Source of the DNA: Dicaeum eximium
Lineage: Eukaryota; Chordata; Aves; Passeriformes; Dicaeidae
DNA: 64,000 nucleotides
Direction: 5' to 3'
Assembly (NCBI GenBank): GCA_013396995.1
Contig: VWZP01008110.1
Location: 383,001 to 447,000, forward strand
Part shown: positions 23,347 through 36,440 of the stretch, piece by piece
How the letters are laid out: every line of letters begins with the position of its first letter
Position numbering within the stretch: position 1 is the stretch's first letter
The notes under the pieces: generated by a model
Database searches by the model: none
Seen by the model: the letters and a program-made list of their open reading frames with translations, nothing else
Told to the model about the DNA's origin: nothing
Program-made: the position numbers and the translations under genes

Positions 23347-26224
23347 TTTTATCAGCCAACAATGGACTGTGTATGCCATGAAAGTCAGCTAAAAAAAGGC
23401 AAAAAGTAATGCTAAGGGCAAAAATCTTCCTTAACCTTTCTGTACTGCTTCACTGGGACTGGTGCTGAAGAGTGTTTGGAGTCTAAAAACAATTGTATTT
23501 GTTAGCACCTATTCATCGGGTTGCAGCAAGGAATGTTCAGGTGTAGATGTGCTGGAGACAGCACAAAGAAATGAATCTGCTTGTAATTTCCATGAGGATG
23601 AGAAGCAGGGGATGCTAAGATTCATGCAAGCCTGGAAACAGGGACGTTTACAAGTCTCCAGACTTCCATGTCTGACAACTTCCCTAAATTTAGATGTTAC
23701 GGCTGTTTTTGTGACCTGAAAATCTCCTGCACAAGTGTAGATCCCTAAAAAGGGCTACCTGGAAAGCATTGGGATAAATATGTCTAGTTCCTTCCAAAGC
23801 TGCGAGGAAGTGATTTTTAACATATTTCACGAAAAAAATGCTGCTTGTTCTCAGCTTTGCAGATGGTTTCCCAGGTTGACTTGTTAGAATGATAAGGAAG
23901 GACAAAGGCTCATTTGGCAGAACAGGAACTCTGTCGTTAGTCATGTTGAGAGCATCTGTCTTGCTCACTGCTCCTGCGTTTGAGGCTGAATAGGCTGTGG
24001 AGAGTTTCTTCTGGTTTCACTTATGGGGGGACATTCTTGGGGCATGATGAGGTGTCAACAGCTCCACTTGTCAGTGCGGAATCACACAGACACGCTGGCT
24101 GCCCTTGCAACTCCTGCAAGGCAAACCCAGAAGTCTTGAAGGATGAAGTGTGAAGTCCCCAGTAATTTCAATGTGACCACAAGCGGCTTCTATGGAGAAC
24201 AAGAAAGCACAAAGCCTCACCTTAAGGGGAGCCCCCCAATATTTATTCATTTATGTATTTATAGAGGTTTATCATGGCTTGCGATGAAGTTGTCACAATT
24301 TAATAAGTCAGTGTGGAATTCTGCAGCAAAGAACAAATAGCTTGCTAATAGAGGCCATACTTTTGTCAATGGTCTCAACTGGTTGAAGGCTGTGTCTTGC
24401 ATTTGCTTTCACTCTCAAATCTTTGAGAATGGTTTTTGTAGAAGTTTGATAGTCAGGTATCAAGATCTCTTCAAAATCAGTATCAAGGATGCTGGAGGTT
24501 TTGAGACATCTGCTATCAATTGTCAATGTTGACAAACAAGGGGAGGAATTTAAAAAGAAAGTACTTGGCACAACTTCCTGCTTTAGTTCTGTGGAGTTGG
24601 TTAAAAATGCCGTCTTTGATGTGAATCAAATGGAGCAATATTTGCAGTCTGCATAACAAAACCAAAATAGGTCTGCAAAGCTAAGGCACCACATATATTT
24701 ACTCTTCCTCCTGTTTCTAAATTCTTTGTAGTTCAGATATTTCCAGTATATTTTCAGTGTTTCAGTATTGCTGGGTTAGTGATGTGTTCCTGTGGAGTAG
24801 ATGGAAGTGATACAATGCAGTTTGCAAAAATATGTGCTTCAAGAAATACAAACACAAAACAAAATAAAAGGGTTGGGTGAAGAGGTGCGTCTATTCACTG
24901 TTTGGCATTGAAATTCTGCATTTCTGCTCAAAGAGATGCATTTCTATTTTGTGGTTTCAAGCACCTGCTTGATTTTTCTAGATTAAGTATTTGTGCACAT
25001 TCCTGAGGTTCAGGGTGGTGATTCTGACTCCCATTTTGAGGCAAAAATGGCCAATTGCATTGTGGGAAAGCTGAGAGCTCTTCAAAGGTATACAAATTAA
25101 TTCCTTTCATTAGAGGAACAGAGGGAGAAAATGCAAAAATCAAATAAATTCAAATATGTTTAAAAAGACTGATAATAGTCTAAAGAAATTACATGAAAGA
25201 GGCAGGAGGAACTTCAGAAGTACACAAGACACTATTAGCTTTTCCTTTCAGCTTCCAGCCTCCTCAGTAATGCTGCAGAGGGTGTTGCAGAATGTGTTCA
25301 ATCCATGGCAGCCAAAAGGTGTGGAAGATGCACCAGCAGCTTCCCCTTTGCCTCTGGCAACAGGCATTGAATCTGTGTGGCCCTGTCCATAGAGTTCAGG
25401 TGAGATCAGTGAATTTCTGTAGAGGTTGTGCAGTGGAAAGTGCTCCGTCAGGATTCCAGAGGAGCAGGAGCTCATTTCTCTGCAGATCCCACATGGACAT
25501 TACTCATGGCATCTGTGTCTTCTAGACCCTGTGATGGGCTAGAAGATGAGCTGAGTTGGAGATGTGCTTATGAGGATCTGTCTGTGCCATCCTTTTTCTT
25601 GACAAGTTTATGGATTCCAAAATATGGTGGAAGATGTATCCACAGAGAAGGGATTTTATTTTTATTCACAGCACAGGGTAGAAAAGGGCTCTATTTGTAG
25701 TTCTTCTCTGCACATGTAAGGAACAAGTCCTGGGTTTGATTTCATCCAGATTTAGCCTTAAAACAAGAAAAGCTAACTGTGCAAGATGGCTTTTCAAGTA
25801 TCTTGAAATTCAAGATACTGAGTGTGTTCAGTGAAAAAAATAATTCCTTGGAGTCAAATGTATTGCTGAATACCACCTTAAGTAGCTTTGCTGTCTCCTC
25901 CCATCGTTTTTTTACTGTCAAGAATAGGATAAGAAATCAGAAAAGAGACAAAAGTGTTAGAAAAAAATAAGACAAATAAAGTTGCTGCTTTTAGGAACTT
26001 TGATTTACTCAATTTTGCTTAAAAACTTTAAGCTTTTGCTGTACAAGTATCCTTTGAAAAAAGATGTCTGTCTTTCAAAATCTTGAATGGGAAAACATTC
26101 AGGTTTGTGTCAGGCAGAGCTTACAGATTTTTTTTTAGATGCAAGTTTAGATGCAACAGACACCTTTTTTGAAAGAGATTTTGGGGTTCTTTCTTTGTAA
26201 CTTGACAGGATGGTTTGTTCATGT
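23347..26224. other. Unique noncoding sequence
   Basis: No gene or repeat recognised. Overlapping short open frames at 25156-25700 on both strands lie in slightly GC-richer DNA and have no familiar motifs. Confidence 0.5.
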
Positions 26225-26290
26225 CAATAGTCTTTTGATCACTCAAAAGACATTGAAATAAAAAATGTCAATGCTTCCACTCTTTTGATC
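26225..26290. repeat. Short hairpin followed by a partial direct repeat
   Basis: At 26225-26255 the arms CAATAGTCTTTTGA and TCAAAAGACATTG pair over 13 bp with one bulged A and a 4-nt TCAC loop. The words ATGTCAAT and TCTTTTGATC, at 26221 and 26231, recur in the same order at 26265 and 26281 with a longer spacer. It is too small for a typical pre-microRNA and matches no microRNA I know. Confidence 0.6.
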
Positions 26291-26369
26291 GAGCTCCCTT
26301 AAGTATTGTTGCAAGAGGAATATATCAGATTATTATAATTTTTCAACTTGGCTTTATGGGTATAACCTA

Positions 26370-26453
26370 GAGCCACATTTTTGGGTCTTATGCAGAGGGC
26401 TTTGGAGGCTGGAGCCACATTTGTGGGACTTTGAACAGAGCACTTTGGAGCCA
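26370..26453. repeat. Two-copy 42-bp imperfect tandem repeat
   Basis: Copies begin with GAGCCACATTT at 26370 and 26412. They share that word, a TGGG block and CAGAG..CTTTGGAG near their ends, with an indel between. The copies have diverged enough to suggest an old local duplication. Confidence 0.8.
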
Positions 26454-27689
26454 TTTCTGCATATTAGCAGTGCCATATTTTTTCCCAGAAGGAGAATAAG
26501 TTCCTTAGTAATTTGTACTGCCGGCCACTCTTCACTCTAGTTATAAAAGAACTACAATGGGGTTTAGCTTTTTGTTTTTAAATGCTGGTAAACCTCGAAT
26601 TAGAAATATAAAGCTGTGACTATGACGGGTTATTCTCTCCTGAATATTTCTGTAAACCTTGATCACAAAAACTGTAGGGAATGTTTTCTGTAGAATTGAA
26701 ATTTAGCAAAAAAAGAAGGTACATAATTAAAACCAAATTCTGGTGTTTGTACGGAGTCTGGGTTTTTTATATATGTGTATAGAAAATAATGATTCTAAAT
26801 TTATTTAAATGGATTATTGTTTTACATGAACAATAAACTATACTTGAGAGCAACTAGGATTTGTTTTGTATCTCATGTAATGGTTAAAAGCAGCTTAAGC
26901 CTCCAATCCAGATGAATCAGGTGTAGGCCCTCAAGAGGGAAGATTTCTGTCAGGAGTGGTGAATCTGGATTTGTGGTGTGCCCCTTGCACGTTTCAAGAA
27001 TAAACCTCTGCAAGCACAGGTTAAAATCCCCACTGAAGCTGGTGGGAGTTTTGTTCCTGACTTCAGTGGGTTTAGAATTTCACTGTAAGGATTTTTAGGT
27101 ACTTTTTAAAAATGAAAAGGTGACCTGTTTAGTACTGACCCAAATCATTCACTGCACAACTTCTGTCCTGCTCAAATTCCCACTTGCAAGCCCATAAACG
27201 GAAAGAAAAACTGTAGGTAAGTAAAACCCTGGATTTCAAGTGAGAAAGCCACTTGAGATACCTCCACATCACACTCTGGCTGGTTGTTCCGGGTAGCAGA
27301 AGTGGCTGAGCTGGAGCTGCTATGATCCACAGCACTTTGTTAGGAGTGGGGAAGCAGAGACAGAAACTGGTGCGCTTAGAAAATGCCTTGAGAAGGTTCA
27401 TGACACAAGTGACTGCAGCTCCCCAAAGAAATTGGCACCATGGCATGCTCAGCACTGCTGGGCCCTTTGAAAGGGGAGTTAAAAAAATCCACTGTGGGAT
27501 GCAGTGAAGGCACTGACTCTGCCAGTGAGAAAATAATTCCAGGATTTCATCAAATTCCTACCACAGTTGCATCCAAACGAATAGCACCAACTCTCTTCTG
27601 TGGGTTTTGAGCTCTTTATTTCTGGAAAACAAGAAAACAGAAAGAAATACATGAAGATCTAGAATTGCAGAACAGGGAAATGAAATCAG
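26454..27689. other. Unique noncoding sequence
   Basis: No gene or repeat recognised. A minus-strand open frame of 108 codons at 27129-27455 has no familiar motif. Confidence 0.5.
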
Positions 27690-28060
27690 TTTGTCACAGG
27701 AGATTTTTTTTTATTGACATCTTTAGTTTGTTTTGATGTCTGTAATTAAATTGGTAATTATGTGTTTCTGTTGCAGTGGTCATGCTTTTATTACACAATT
27801 GCTACAAGTTTTTCTCTCCCTACTAACAATATTTGTTTAACCTTAGTGCATGCTAGTTATATCTTCCAGAATGGAAAAGCTTAGAAACAGAGTTATTGAT
27901 TGTTACAATTAACTAAATCAGAGGGGCTCAAAGTTCTTTGCCATAAATTAAATATGTTTTGTGGCACAGGATCAAAGATAATTAAAGGATGAAGCAATTG
28001 CAGTCATTAAACAATAAATATTATTTTGATGCCAATTGAAGAAAATAAAGCAATAACAAC
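27690..28060. promoter_or_regulatory. Candidate conserved noncoding element
   Basis: Repeat-free, strongly AT-rich stretch with many homeodomain-type cores (TAATTAAATTGGTAATTA around 27743-27760, GATAATTAAAG around 27977) and no open frame of note. It resembles conserved noncoding elements by texture only. Confidence 0.25.
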
Positions 28061-30776
28061 AAAAAAAAGGCAGGAAAACTGAGGGATTTTAAAAGGAGGG
28101 GAGAAAAGTTTAGCCTAGGGTAAAAACATCATTAAAAAAAATAACTGTGATCCTTTGAGCTTCCTTCTGTGTTGTATCAAAAAGCATCTGATTAGGTGAG
28201 ATGCAATTCAGTCACCTTCTCTTTTTTTTTTCCCTTTTGAGTTTAGGCATAATTTTTGTCAGTATATTTCAATGTATTCATTAATTTTTCTCATTTGTTT
28301 ATTTTATGCAAACCATAAGAGACATTTTTTTCCTCAGTGAAGATTGCCTCTTTATTTTATTTTGAAATATTTGTATATTTATTTCATTAAATGAGATAAT
28401 GCTTTTTCTTATTAACATAATTTCCAGTACATTAAACATATTTCTCCACAGACAGAAGAGAGGAATCAGATTAAATGACAGTTAAATCACTTGCAGCAAT
28501 TTCAACTGTTAAAAGAAATAAGTGTCTCTGTTTTCTTTGTGATCACGAGATGTGCTGTAAAGGGAAATGAAATACTAAAGAAAGGAGGGAAAACATAAAG
28601 AAATAATGACTGAGTTATTGCAGTAATACCACTGAGAGAAGAAAAACTCACTACAAATAAAAGGAAAAATAATATAGTGGTTTTGAAAGTTACCAAAATT
28701 CATTTCTTATTGATGAGATCAGTGCGAGCCTTATACTCAGTAAACTGAGGAGAGAAAAAAATAGCAAAGCACACCCAAAGCCAGACAATGCCATAAACTG
28801 TGGGCAATGAAAGAAGGAATAATACTGTGCATTTGGAGGGCTGTTACTCTAAATGCCTCTAATTTTTAAATAATTTATATTTTATCACATTTAGGGAGGA
28901 GAGGGAAGAAGCAATTATCTCTTGGTGAGCCAACCGTGCCCCTCTGCTGCTGTGTTCAGGACTCTCCAAATGTCCAGGTGTCCCTTCTGCAGCTCCCTCC
29001 CCTTTTCTTGGGCAGATGTGGGGCTGCAGGAAGGAGAAAAGCATCTTTTACTAGCTCTTCTAATAAGATCTTCCAGAATGATTATAATATTATTTTTTGT
29101 CTTAATTGTATTTTTATTATTATTGTGATTTCCAGAGCCTGAACCAGCTGCTTTGAAGAGATCTTGGGACTGAAGGATTGGGCTGAGGCGTTTCTAAGGT
29201 AATGTTGACATTGTTGTTTTGCCCCCAGACAAGATTTCCTCTGTTTGTGCTTTTAGCTTTAAACCAGTTATTTTTTACCAATTTTATGTGCCTCATTTTT
29301 TAGTCCTGAGTAAGGACTAGTCCAATAGTTGCCACTTTCCTTCTTTTCCTCAGTTTCCCATCAGTGCACTCTACAGCTTTACTGGTTTCACCTTCAAGCT
29401 CAAATCAGAAAAGGGATTCTTGAGAAGGGGGACCTGTTCTAACTCCCTGCTCTATCTCAGAGTTAACTAAAATTATAACTTTTCAAGAATTTAAATGCCA
29501 GTATTTTTGCTATTAAATGTTTGATGAGGAAAAGTGGTGCCATGGGGTACAGGGTACATCCTCCCTTATGTGACATGGTGCCGGGAAAGAGGTGGAAAAC
29601 ATCACATTGTAAGCCTTTTAAGGAATTGTTTCCTGGGGCTGGAGAGCAGGCTCTGCCTTCCTGCTTGTGCTCATCTGCTGAAGCTGAGCAGGAGACACTG
29701 CAGGGTCATCACCAAAGACTTTTGCACTCCAGGGTTGGTGTCCCTTGGGTCCCCTTCAGAAGTTGTATTTGCTGTGTCGAGGGGACTGGTCAGGCAGTGG
29801 AGGTGGTAATGGAATTTAGCAGTTGAGGAGACTGAGAAATCACAAAGCATGTGACACATAATTAAAGAAATAAACCAGGAGTGTCTGCCACCATCCTCTG
29901 CAGACGTGCTGCCAAGCAGAGTCACATCTGTGCTCTGGAGGGGCACCAGCCCAACCCTTGCTCACAAATGCTCCAAAGCTTCTGGTGGGCACAGGCCGAG
30001 GGTCACTCCAGGTTCTGCCACAAGATCCCTGCCCCAGGAAGTTCTGCGTGACAGAGAGAGCTGGTAAGTGGAACTCAGTGCACGGAAACATTTCTAATGG
30101 TGGTGCTGATACTTACAACCTTCATTACCATATTTTCAGGGGGCATAACAATCATTAATGTGTTTATTGTGCCCTTGTGAGTTTGGGCAGGGACGTTATC
30201 CTATTTCAACACATGGAATTGAAATGTAGGCAGCACAAGTACTGAGCTCCAGCTCGTGTGGGAGGGCTGCCAGAGGCCTGCTTCTGTTTTGTGGCTTTTC
30301 CTGCAGGATCCTGACCATCTTCCTGGCTTTAGGTCCTTGTTCAAGGTGTCTAAATAGGAGATGAGTTGTGCTGGGATTCCTCTGCAGTCAATAAAGTGAG
30401 ACAGGAATCTCCAAAGGAAAATTCTGACCTCCTCCCAGTGGATTTTGGAGGGTGTCTACAAAACCTGTCTGCTCTCCTTGAATTGCCTTAAGAGAGACTT
30501 TTGCATCTCTCTGCGCTGGATACTCACGAAGGAGAAGATTTGATTCAAAACCACTATGAAACAGAACATTTCCCTTTTTGCCTCTGCTGAAGAGGCCCAG
30601 CACAGCTGTAATTAACTTTTGAAGATGCTCCATCTGCTTACAAAATGTGAGTGTGACATAGAATGACAGGAGGAGCAGAAACAAGCAAATAAAAAGCTGC
30701 CTTTGATGAGGTGTAAGGTTCAGTGAACAGATGTCCTGCACTGGATTTCGTTGCAATCCAGTCACCCTCTAAATAC
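28061..30776. other. Unique noncoding sequence
   Basis: No gene recognised. A GC-richer part at 28920-30100 carries several overlapping open frames up to 101 codons. One G-GTAAGTG word at 30063 matches a vertebrate splice donor, but no convincing acceptor or conserved frame goes with it. Confidence 0.45.
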
Positions 30777-30851
30777 CTGTGAACAATTCTTATCACTGTG
30801 AACAATTGTCCTTTTTGGTCTCACTATGAACAGTTATCTATTTTGGTCTCA
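30777..30851. repeat. 28-bp tandem repeat, two full copies and one partial
   Basis: Full units at 30796-30823 and 30824-30851 share CTRTGAACARTT and end with TTTTGGTCTCA. A partial first unit (30777-30795) has CTGTGAACAATT but lacks the centre. It is a small local duplication. Confidence 0.85.
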
Positions 30852-33800
30852 GAGGTGGGCAGGCAGGATGACCCAAAATTTCTCTGTGTCCATTTCAGAC
30901 TTTAGTTTTTAAAAGTGTGAGTAAAGGCTTAGTTAAGTGTTTTTAAAGAAACTGGTTTTAAATCAGGTAGATGATGAGAGGAATCTCTTTCAGAATTGAC
31001 CAAGTTTATATTTTGCATATTCCATAACAAGGCTGTTTCTTTTCTTGTGACATTGCAAAAAATGAAATTAGTTTTTGACTGGGAGGGGATGATGATGATG
31101 ATGAAGGTGTTCTCAGAATAACACGATTTATCTTTTGGGAAATATTAAAGCATGACTACATTGGACCTTTTTATGTTAGACAACAGCACTTTTTCCAGTC
31201 CGCACTAAATACTCCTTTCAGATTTCTCATCTTGCATGATATTGCCTATTTCATGCCTCTGACAAAGTGGCTGAAACAAGCTCTTTCCCCGAACTCATGA
31301 TATCTGTGGATAAAGGATTATTACCTGTGGTATTTTTAAAGCAATGAATAAATTACAGCATTGCTTAGGCAGATGCAGACAAGGTGTTGGGTTTCTTGTC
31401 TGATGCCACAGGAAAGCTTTGTGTCAGAGTTCAGAGGGGATTCAAGAGCATTGTGCTTGGATCAGTAGGTTTAGGATCTAAAGTGGTCTGGAATATATAC
31501 TGGAATATTTTCTTATGCTATTTTTTATATAGTATTTTGGCTGTATGACCTATTCCATTGTCACATGGCAGTATTTTAAAATAAATGAGCAAATTCTCTT
31601 ATTTAGAGGGTACTCAAATTCATCAGTATCTTGCTGTTGTGTGGATGTGCATGGTGGCATTGCCATTCCACACTCCTGGGTTTTGGCAGTAATGCACCTG
31701 GCTTTCCTGGAGAAAGGAGAGCACATCAGCTTCATGGGAACGCTTCGGTGCAGAAGGGTGGCTTGGGAATTATGCTTCTTTTGGAGGAAACCAAGTGGGA
31801 CTTCACTCTTGGGTTTGGTGGCTGGTTGTTTTTATTTGACACAATAGGAATGGCAAAGTGAGAGAGAAAAAATAAGGTTGACTGCTCTTCAGAGAAGACC
31901 TTAGACAACAGAATCTCTTCACTGCAGTGCCTCTGGTACATGTCTGACTCGATTATTCCTGTCCTGTTGAAATACGAGGCAGCTGGACAATATCTTGACT
32001 GAAATACATTGGAGGAATATGGAAATGCGAAGTACAGCTTTTGTGAAAATCAGAATCTCTATTCCCCTTATCTATACCTACACTTGTTGATTCTTGTGAC
32101 TGTAATGCAATTGATTATCTCTAAAAATTATTCTCCCTGAGGTATAGGGACTGTGCCTTTCCCTAATGGATGAGCAGAGCTGTCAGCTTCTCCCAGACTT
32201 TAGGAAGATCAAGGTTAGAATTTTTAGCTTTTGCTTTGTTTGGTGGGTTTTTTTCCTGTGACTGTCAGTTCAGTTTTATTTTCCAAAATAAAATTCCAGG
32301 GGTATGCTGTAGCCTCCTCTGAAGGCATTCAGCTGCTCCGTTCCTGAGTGCACCTCAGGATCTGTTCCTCTTCTCCCTGCAGTGACTTTGGCATTTCTAA
32401 ACCCATTTGCAGAGCAGAGCAACATCTCAAAGTCATTATGTTTTATGAGTTGCATAATTACTGGTGTCTGGATATGGGATGGAGATACCTCAGTGAGGAA
32501 AAGATGGGCAGGGCTCATTTGATGCCGTTTCTCTCTGTTGGTAGCAGCAGTGAGACAAACCACAGCATTCACTACTGTCCTTTGCAAGATGAGGGGCATG
32601 AGGTGGTGTGGCAGAACAAAAAGTGATAATGGCAAACCAAGTTTCAGTAGTTCTCTTGCTTTGTGCAGTGGATCATTGTTTCTTTTTATGGGGATTCAAA
32701 TGGAAAAAGTGGCTTAGATGGGAAAAAAAAATCTCTTCTTAAAGTTTCTCTTGAAGCTTCCAGCAAATAGGAACATAATAAAATTATTGTGTTTCTTAAA
32801 AAAATTTTGGTTAAATTTAGCTTTGTTTTCTGCTTAAAAAGGGGAGGGGGTGGAGTGATAATAAATGTCATTTGAAAATAGAAGTGTCCTTGGTTTCCTG
32901 TTTTCAGTAGGCTTAAGATAATTCATTTGTTCTACTTGTAGTTTGTCAATTGATGCCTCTCTTCCAAAACTGTCTGTGGGCTGCCTTAGCCAGAGTTTCC
33001 TACAGTTATTTTTGCACTATTGTTAAACAGAACCATGCAGCACGTTGCTTTTTCAATTTACTGTGTGGGATCTGCACGTAGTTTTCCACTGTGGCATATT
33101 TGTGTCTTTGTCACTTTTATTGTTTATATGCCAGCATATGTCCAGAAAAAAACAAACTTCTTTCCTCAGTTTTCTTCTTTTGTATTATTTAGTCCACAGT
33201 GCCTTTACAGCAACAATTTGTAAAAATCAGATTCCTGGAATGTAATAGGTTTGCTTGAAAAAAGAAGGAAAACTGGGAGAATACATCTCAGGGATTAGTG
33301 AATGTTTAGGAATGGCTTTATTTTCCTACCCAAGGCTGCACATAGGGCAAAAAAGCCAATGCCTGTTTTTATTTAAACTTCAGTTTGGTAATTTAGGCTC
33401 ATATATCTCACCATGCCACTTGCACAGACATTAGTGCCTGCATCGAGATCTTCTCTAGAATAAGCAGAGCTCTTCACATCATCAAAATCTGCCAGCATGG
33501 ATATCAGTGTCTGACAAGGACCAGATGCTTGCATTTGTGAGATGTGGAGCCCCAAACCTAGCAGTTGTCCAACTGCTGCTTTATTGCAGTTGATCTAAAA
33601 TTGACCAGAGATATACAGGGTTTGAGTTTGTTTTTTTTAACAGTACTGACAGTGTAGTTATTGTTTTGTTCAATTTTGAGGTTGTAGAAAAGACTTTTTT
33701 TTTCTTAATTTCTGTGTGGCATCAATGCTTGCATGACACCCTGATAAAGAAATTTCTTGGTTTATCTCCTACTAAAAATCAATACAAACAAATACAAACA

Positions 33801-35829
33801 ATCAATCCATATCCATTAAGTGATCAGCTCTGTCAGTCCATAGATTATTGGCACCCACTGGCACATGATTTGGCTGTTATTTGAGACAGGAATGTTGTTG
33901 TTAGCATGGCTCCTGAAAAGCAAGGAGTTAAATTTTAAAGCAAAATAATCATTCACTTGCAAAACTCTGCTTTCTTGTCAGTGCACTTCCAATGTACCAC
34001 ATATTTTTAGCCGTAACCAAAGACCAGTAACTAGTTTGAAATCCCATACAACAGATGGATCATGATAAATCCACAATGTTGGCTTCTCCTGGATTTTCCA
34101 TTTGTTGGAAGCTGTTGCACAGCACACAACCCACCACGTAAAAGCCTGCTGGAAACAAAATACTAATTTTCTGTAGTTTCTTTGGTTAGTGAAGTATTTT
34201 CAAGAATACCAACAGTGATTTGAGGTAAAGAATCTCTGCAGCAATTAGGATTCATTTACTGCTGGAGCATTTTATTAATTACACGTTTGTAACCACATGG
34301 ATGGTCACAAAACCATTCGCACATGTCTGAATTTTGAGATTTGTAGACAGAAGATTTAACGTAAACATGGAAATGTTAAACTACTCATCTGTAGCTTGCA
34401 AAGAAGATAACAAGAAGGATTCTGTTCTCTGTGTGATTTGTGAACAATGCTAAGTAAATATTCATCATTAATATATAATAACTGTTGCTTTTGGCAGTTC
34501 ACTTTTCATTTAATTTGATAATGTGTCCAGTAAATGAAGTGGTACAGGCTGCAGTGTTTTACCATCACAATTGCATATTTTCAATCATTGTTAAATGAAG
34601 GCAGCTCAAGGCAAAGCTTTAACCCCCACTAGTTTTGTGTGTGATAAAAAGAGAAGGCACTATCAATCTTTATTGTCTGTCTCGCTCACTGTAATTGCAT
34701 TCAATAGTCCACTGATTCTGTTGTCTGTGCTAATGTCAGGAACAGGGAAGAGCCAGATGCTCAGACTTGATCAGATGCATCCAGTAGCCACTTTGATAAG
34801 TTGGCAGCAAAGGCTCCAGCTTCGATGATAAATTGTGAGTGCTGCAGATTATGAACAGCTGAACACCGGGAGTGTGTGTGGGGAAACTTCTTACCTGCTT
34901 GGAATCTTGGTATTCCAGTGCCAGCCAAAGGCCAGCCCAGGAGTTATTCCAATGCATCTCACAGTGGGAAGGTGCCAGGGAGTTGTATTCTCATGGACAG
35001 AACCACGACAAAAAACCCAAACAGCCTCAGAGTAATTTGAACATGACATTGAACATGACAAATTAGTCTCCAGTAGGTATGGTTATCTGATTCAATGGGA
35101 GAGCTTTGGAATGATGGTATTCCATGCTTTAATCTGTCTTTAAAGTTGTGCTTTCTTGGCACTGTTTTTCCCCCCTCTAATTTGAGGTAGGACCTGGAAT
35201 GTTTTGCAGAGTAGCAAAAAATAATGCTTTAGTGCAGTATAAACAGTGATATATCTTTGTGAGGAAAAAACTCCAGTGTAGACAAGGACTGTGGAATAAG
35301 GTGCTTTCTACAGGTTCTTTGCACCTTTAACGTTCCTCACAGGTTAATTATTTAAGTTCTTCAGTGAGTGTCATCCCTCAGACAAGTAGTTGTTAAAGGA
35401 GATCACGAAAGACTCAGAAATCTCACCTTCACCCAGTTCATATCATTTGTGCAGAAAATGCTCTAATTTTTCTCTCAAGATTGATGTGACAGGTGTGATC
35501 CTAACTGTGGATGGTGCTTACAAGTTTCTCTTGTGTGGTATCACTTGTGGCTGACAATTCCAGATTGTGTGTGCAGCAGGCCTAGGTTTTGTTTGTTACA
35601 ATTTGGTTTGTTCGGTTTGTTTGGTACAGTTTGATCTTTTTTGGGTACTCAGGGAGAGGACAAGACGATCCTTTCACCATCACTTCTTCTGGATGCTTTA
35701 GGCAGCTCCTTTGACTGCTGCAGTTGTGTAGGTGCATCAGTCTCACCTGTGCAGTATGGCCACATGATAAATAACCTCTGCTAAGGCTCAATGTGTGCAT
35801 AAAAGAATTTTTTGAGGAAGTTTGGAAAA
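30852..35829. other. Unique noncoding sequence with a GAT microsatellite
   Basis: No gene or interspersed repeat recognised. Five GAT units lie at 31088-31103. Open frames (the longest 119 codons on minus at 32276-32635) have no familiar motif and overlap frames on the other strand. Confidence 0.5.
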
Positions 35830-36440
35830 GTAAAATTAATTCCTTAAATTCAACAGTACCTACTGTTGCCTTTTTTTTTCCTCATTGTATTTAGTTCAAA
35901 TTAATTAAAGTGCACAGATGTTCAATTAATGCCTAAAAAAATCCATGGCTACAGCTGTGAAGCAACGTTGTTGAGATTTAACATATCTAATAATGTTTCT
36001 CTCTTTGAAGAAATTCTATTAATGGCACTCTGCTAAATAACTTTGCATTGATAAATTAAAGGAAATGTGGAGTAAACTAGAAGGAGATGTCAGCTGTTTG
36101 CTCCGCTTATTTATGAGAATAACAGAGAAGCCCAAAATAAAAGATCTGGTTTTCATTTTCTTATACTAACATGTGGACGAATTCTGGTTTCTAGACAAAA
36201 TGTATTGATTTAGCTGGAAACGATACCTCTCTTGCAATTCATGGAGAGGTAGCTTGAAAAAGCTGCCATGGAAAAGCCAGCTGCTAACACTAAGCATATT
36301 GCATTGTGAATTCCTTCAGTGCTGCTTTGTAGCATGGAATAACAGCAGTCTTGCATGTGAGCTGTGGTAACTGTTAATACCATGGGGGCTTTTAATTTAC
36401 ATTGTTAAATTCAGATATAAAGCAAAAGAGCTCAAGATAA
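35830..36440. promoter_or_regulatory. Candidate conserved noncoding element, extended
   Basis: About 600 bp of repeat-free sequence without long open frames. It has AATTAATTAAAG near 35900, several further ATTAAT/TTAAT words, and isolated CpGs (near 35965, 36104, 36178 and 36221). The pattern resembles developmental enhancer blocks. Conservation is untested. Confidence 0.3.

Noticed and set aside
30060..30070. CTG-GTAAGTG splice-donor-like word after a GC-richer stretch
   Set aside because: No matching acceptor or conserved frame is apparent. Single donor matches are common by chance.
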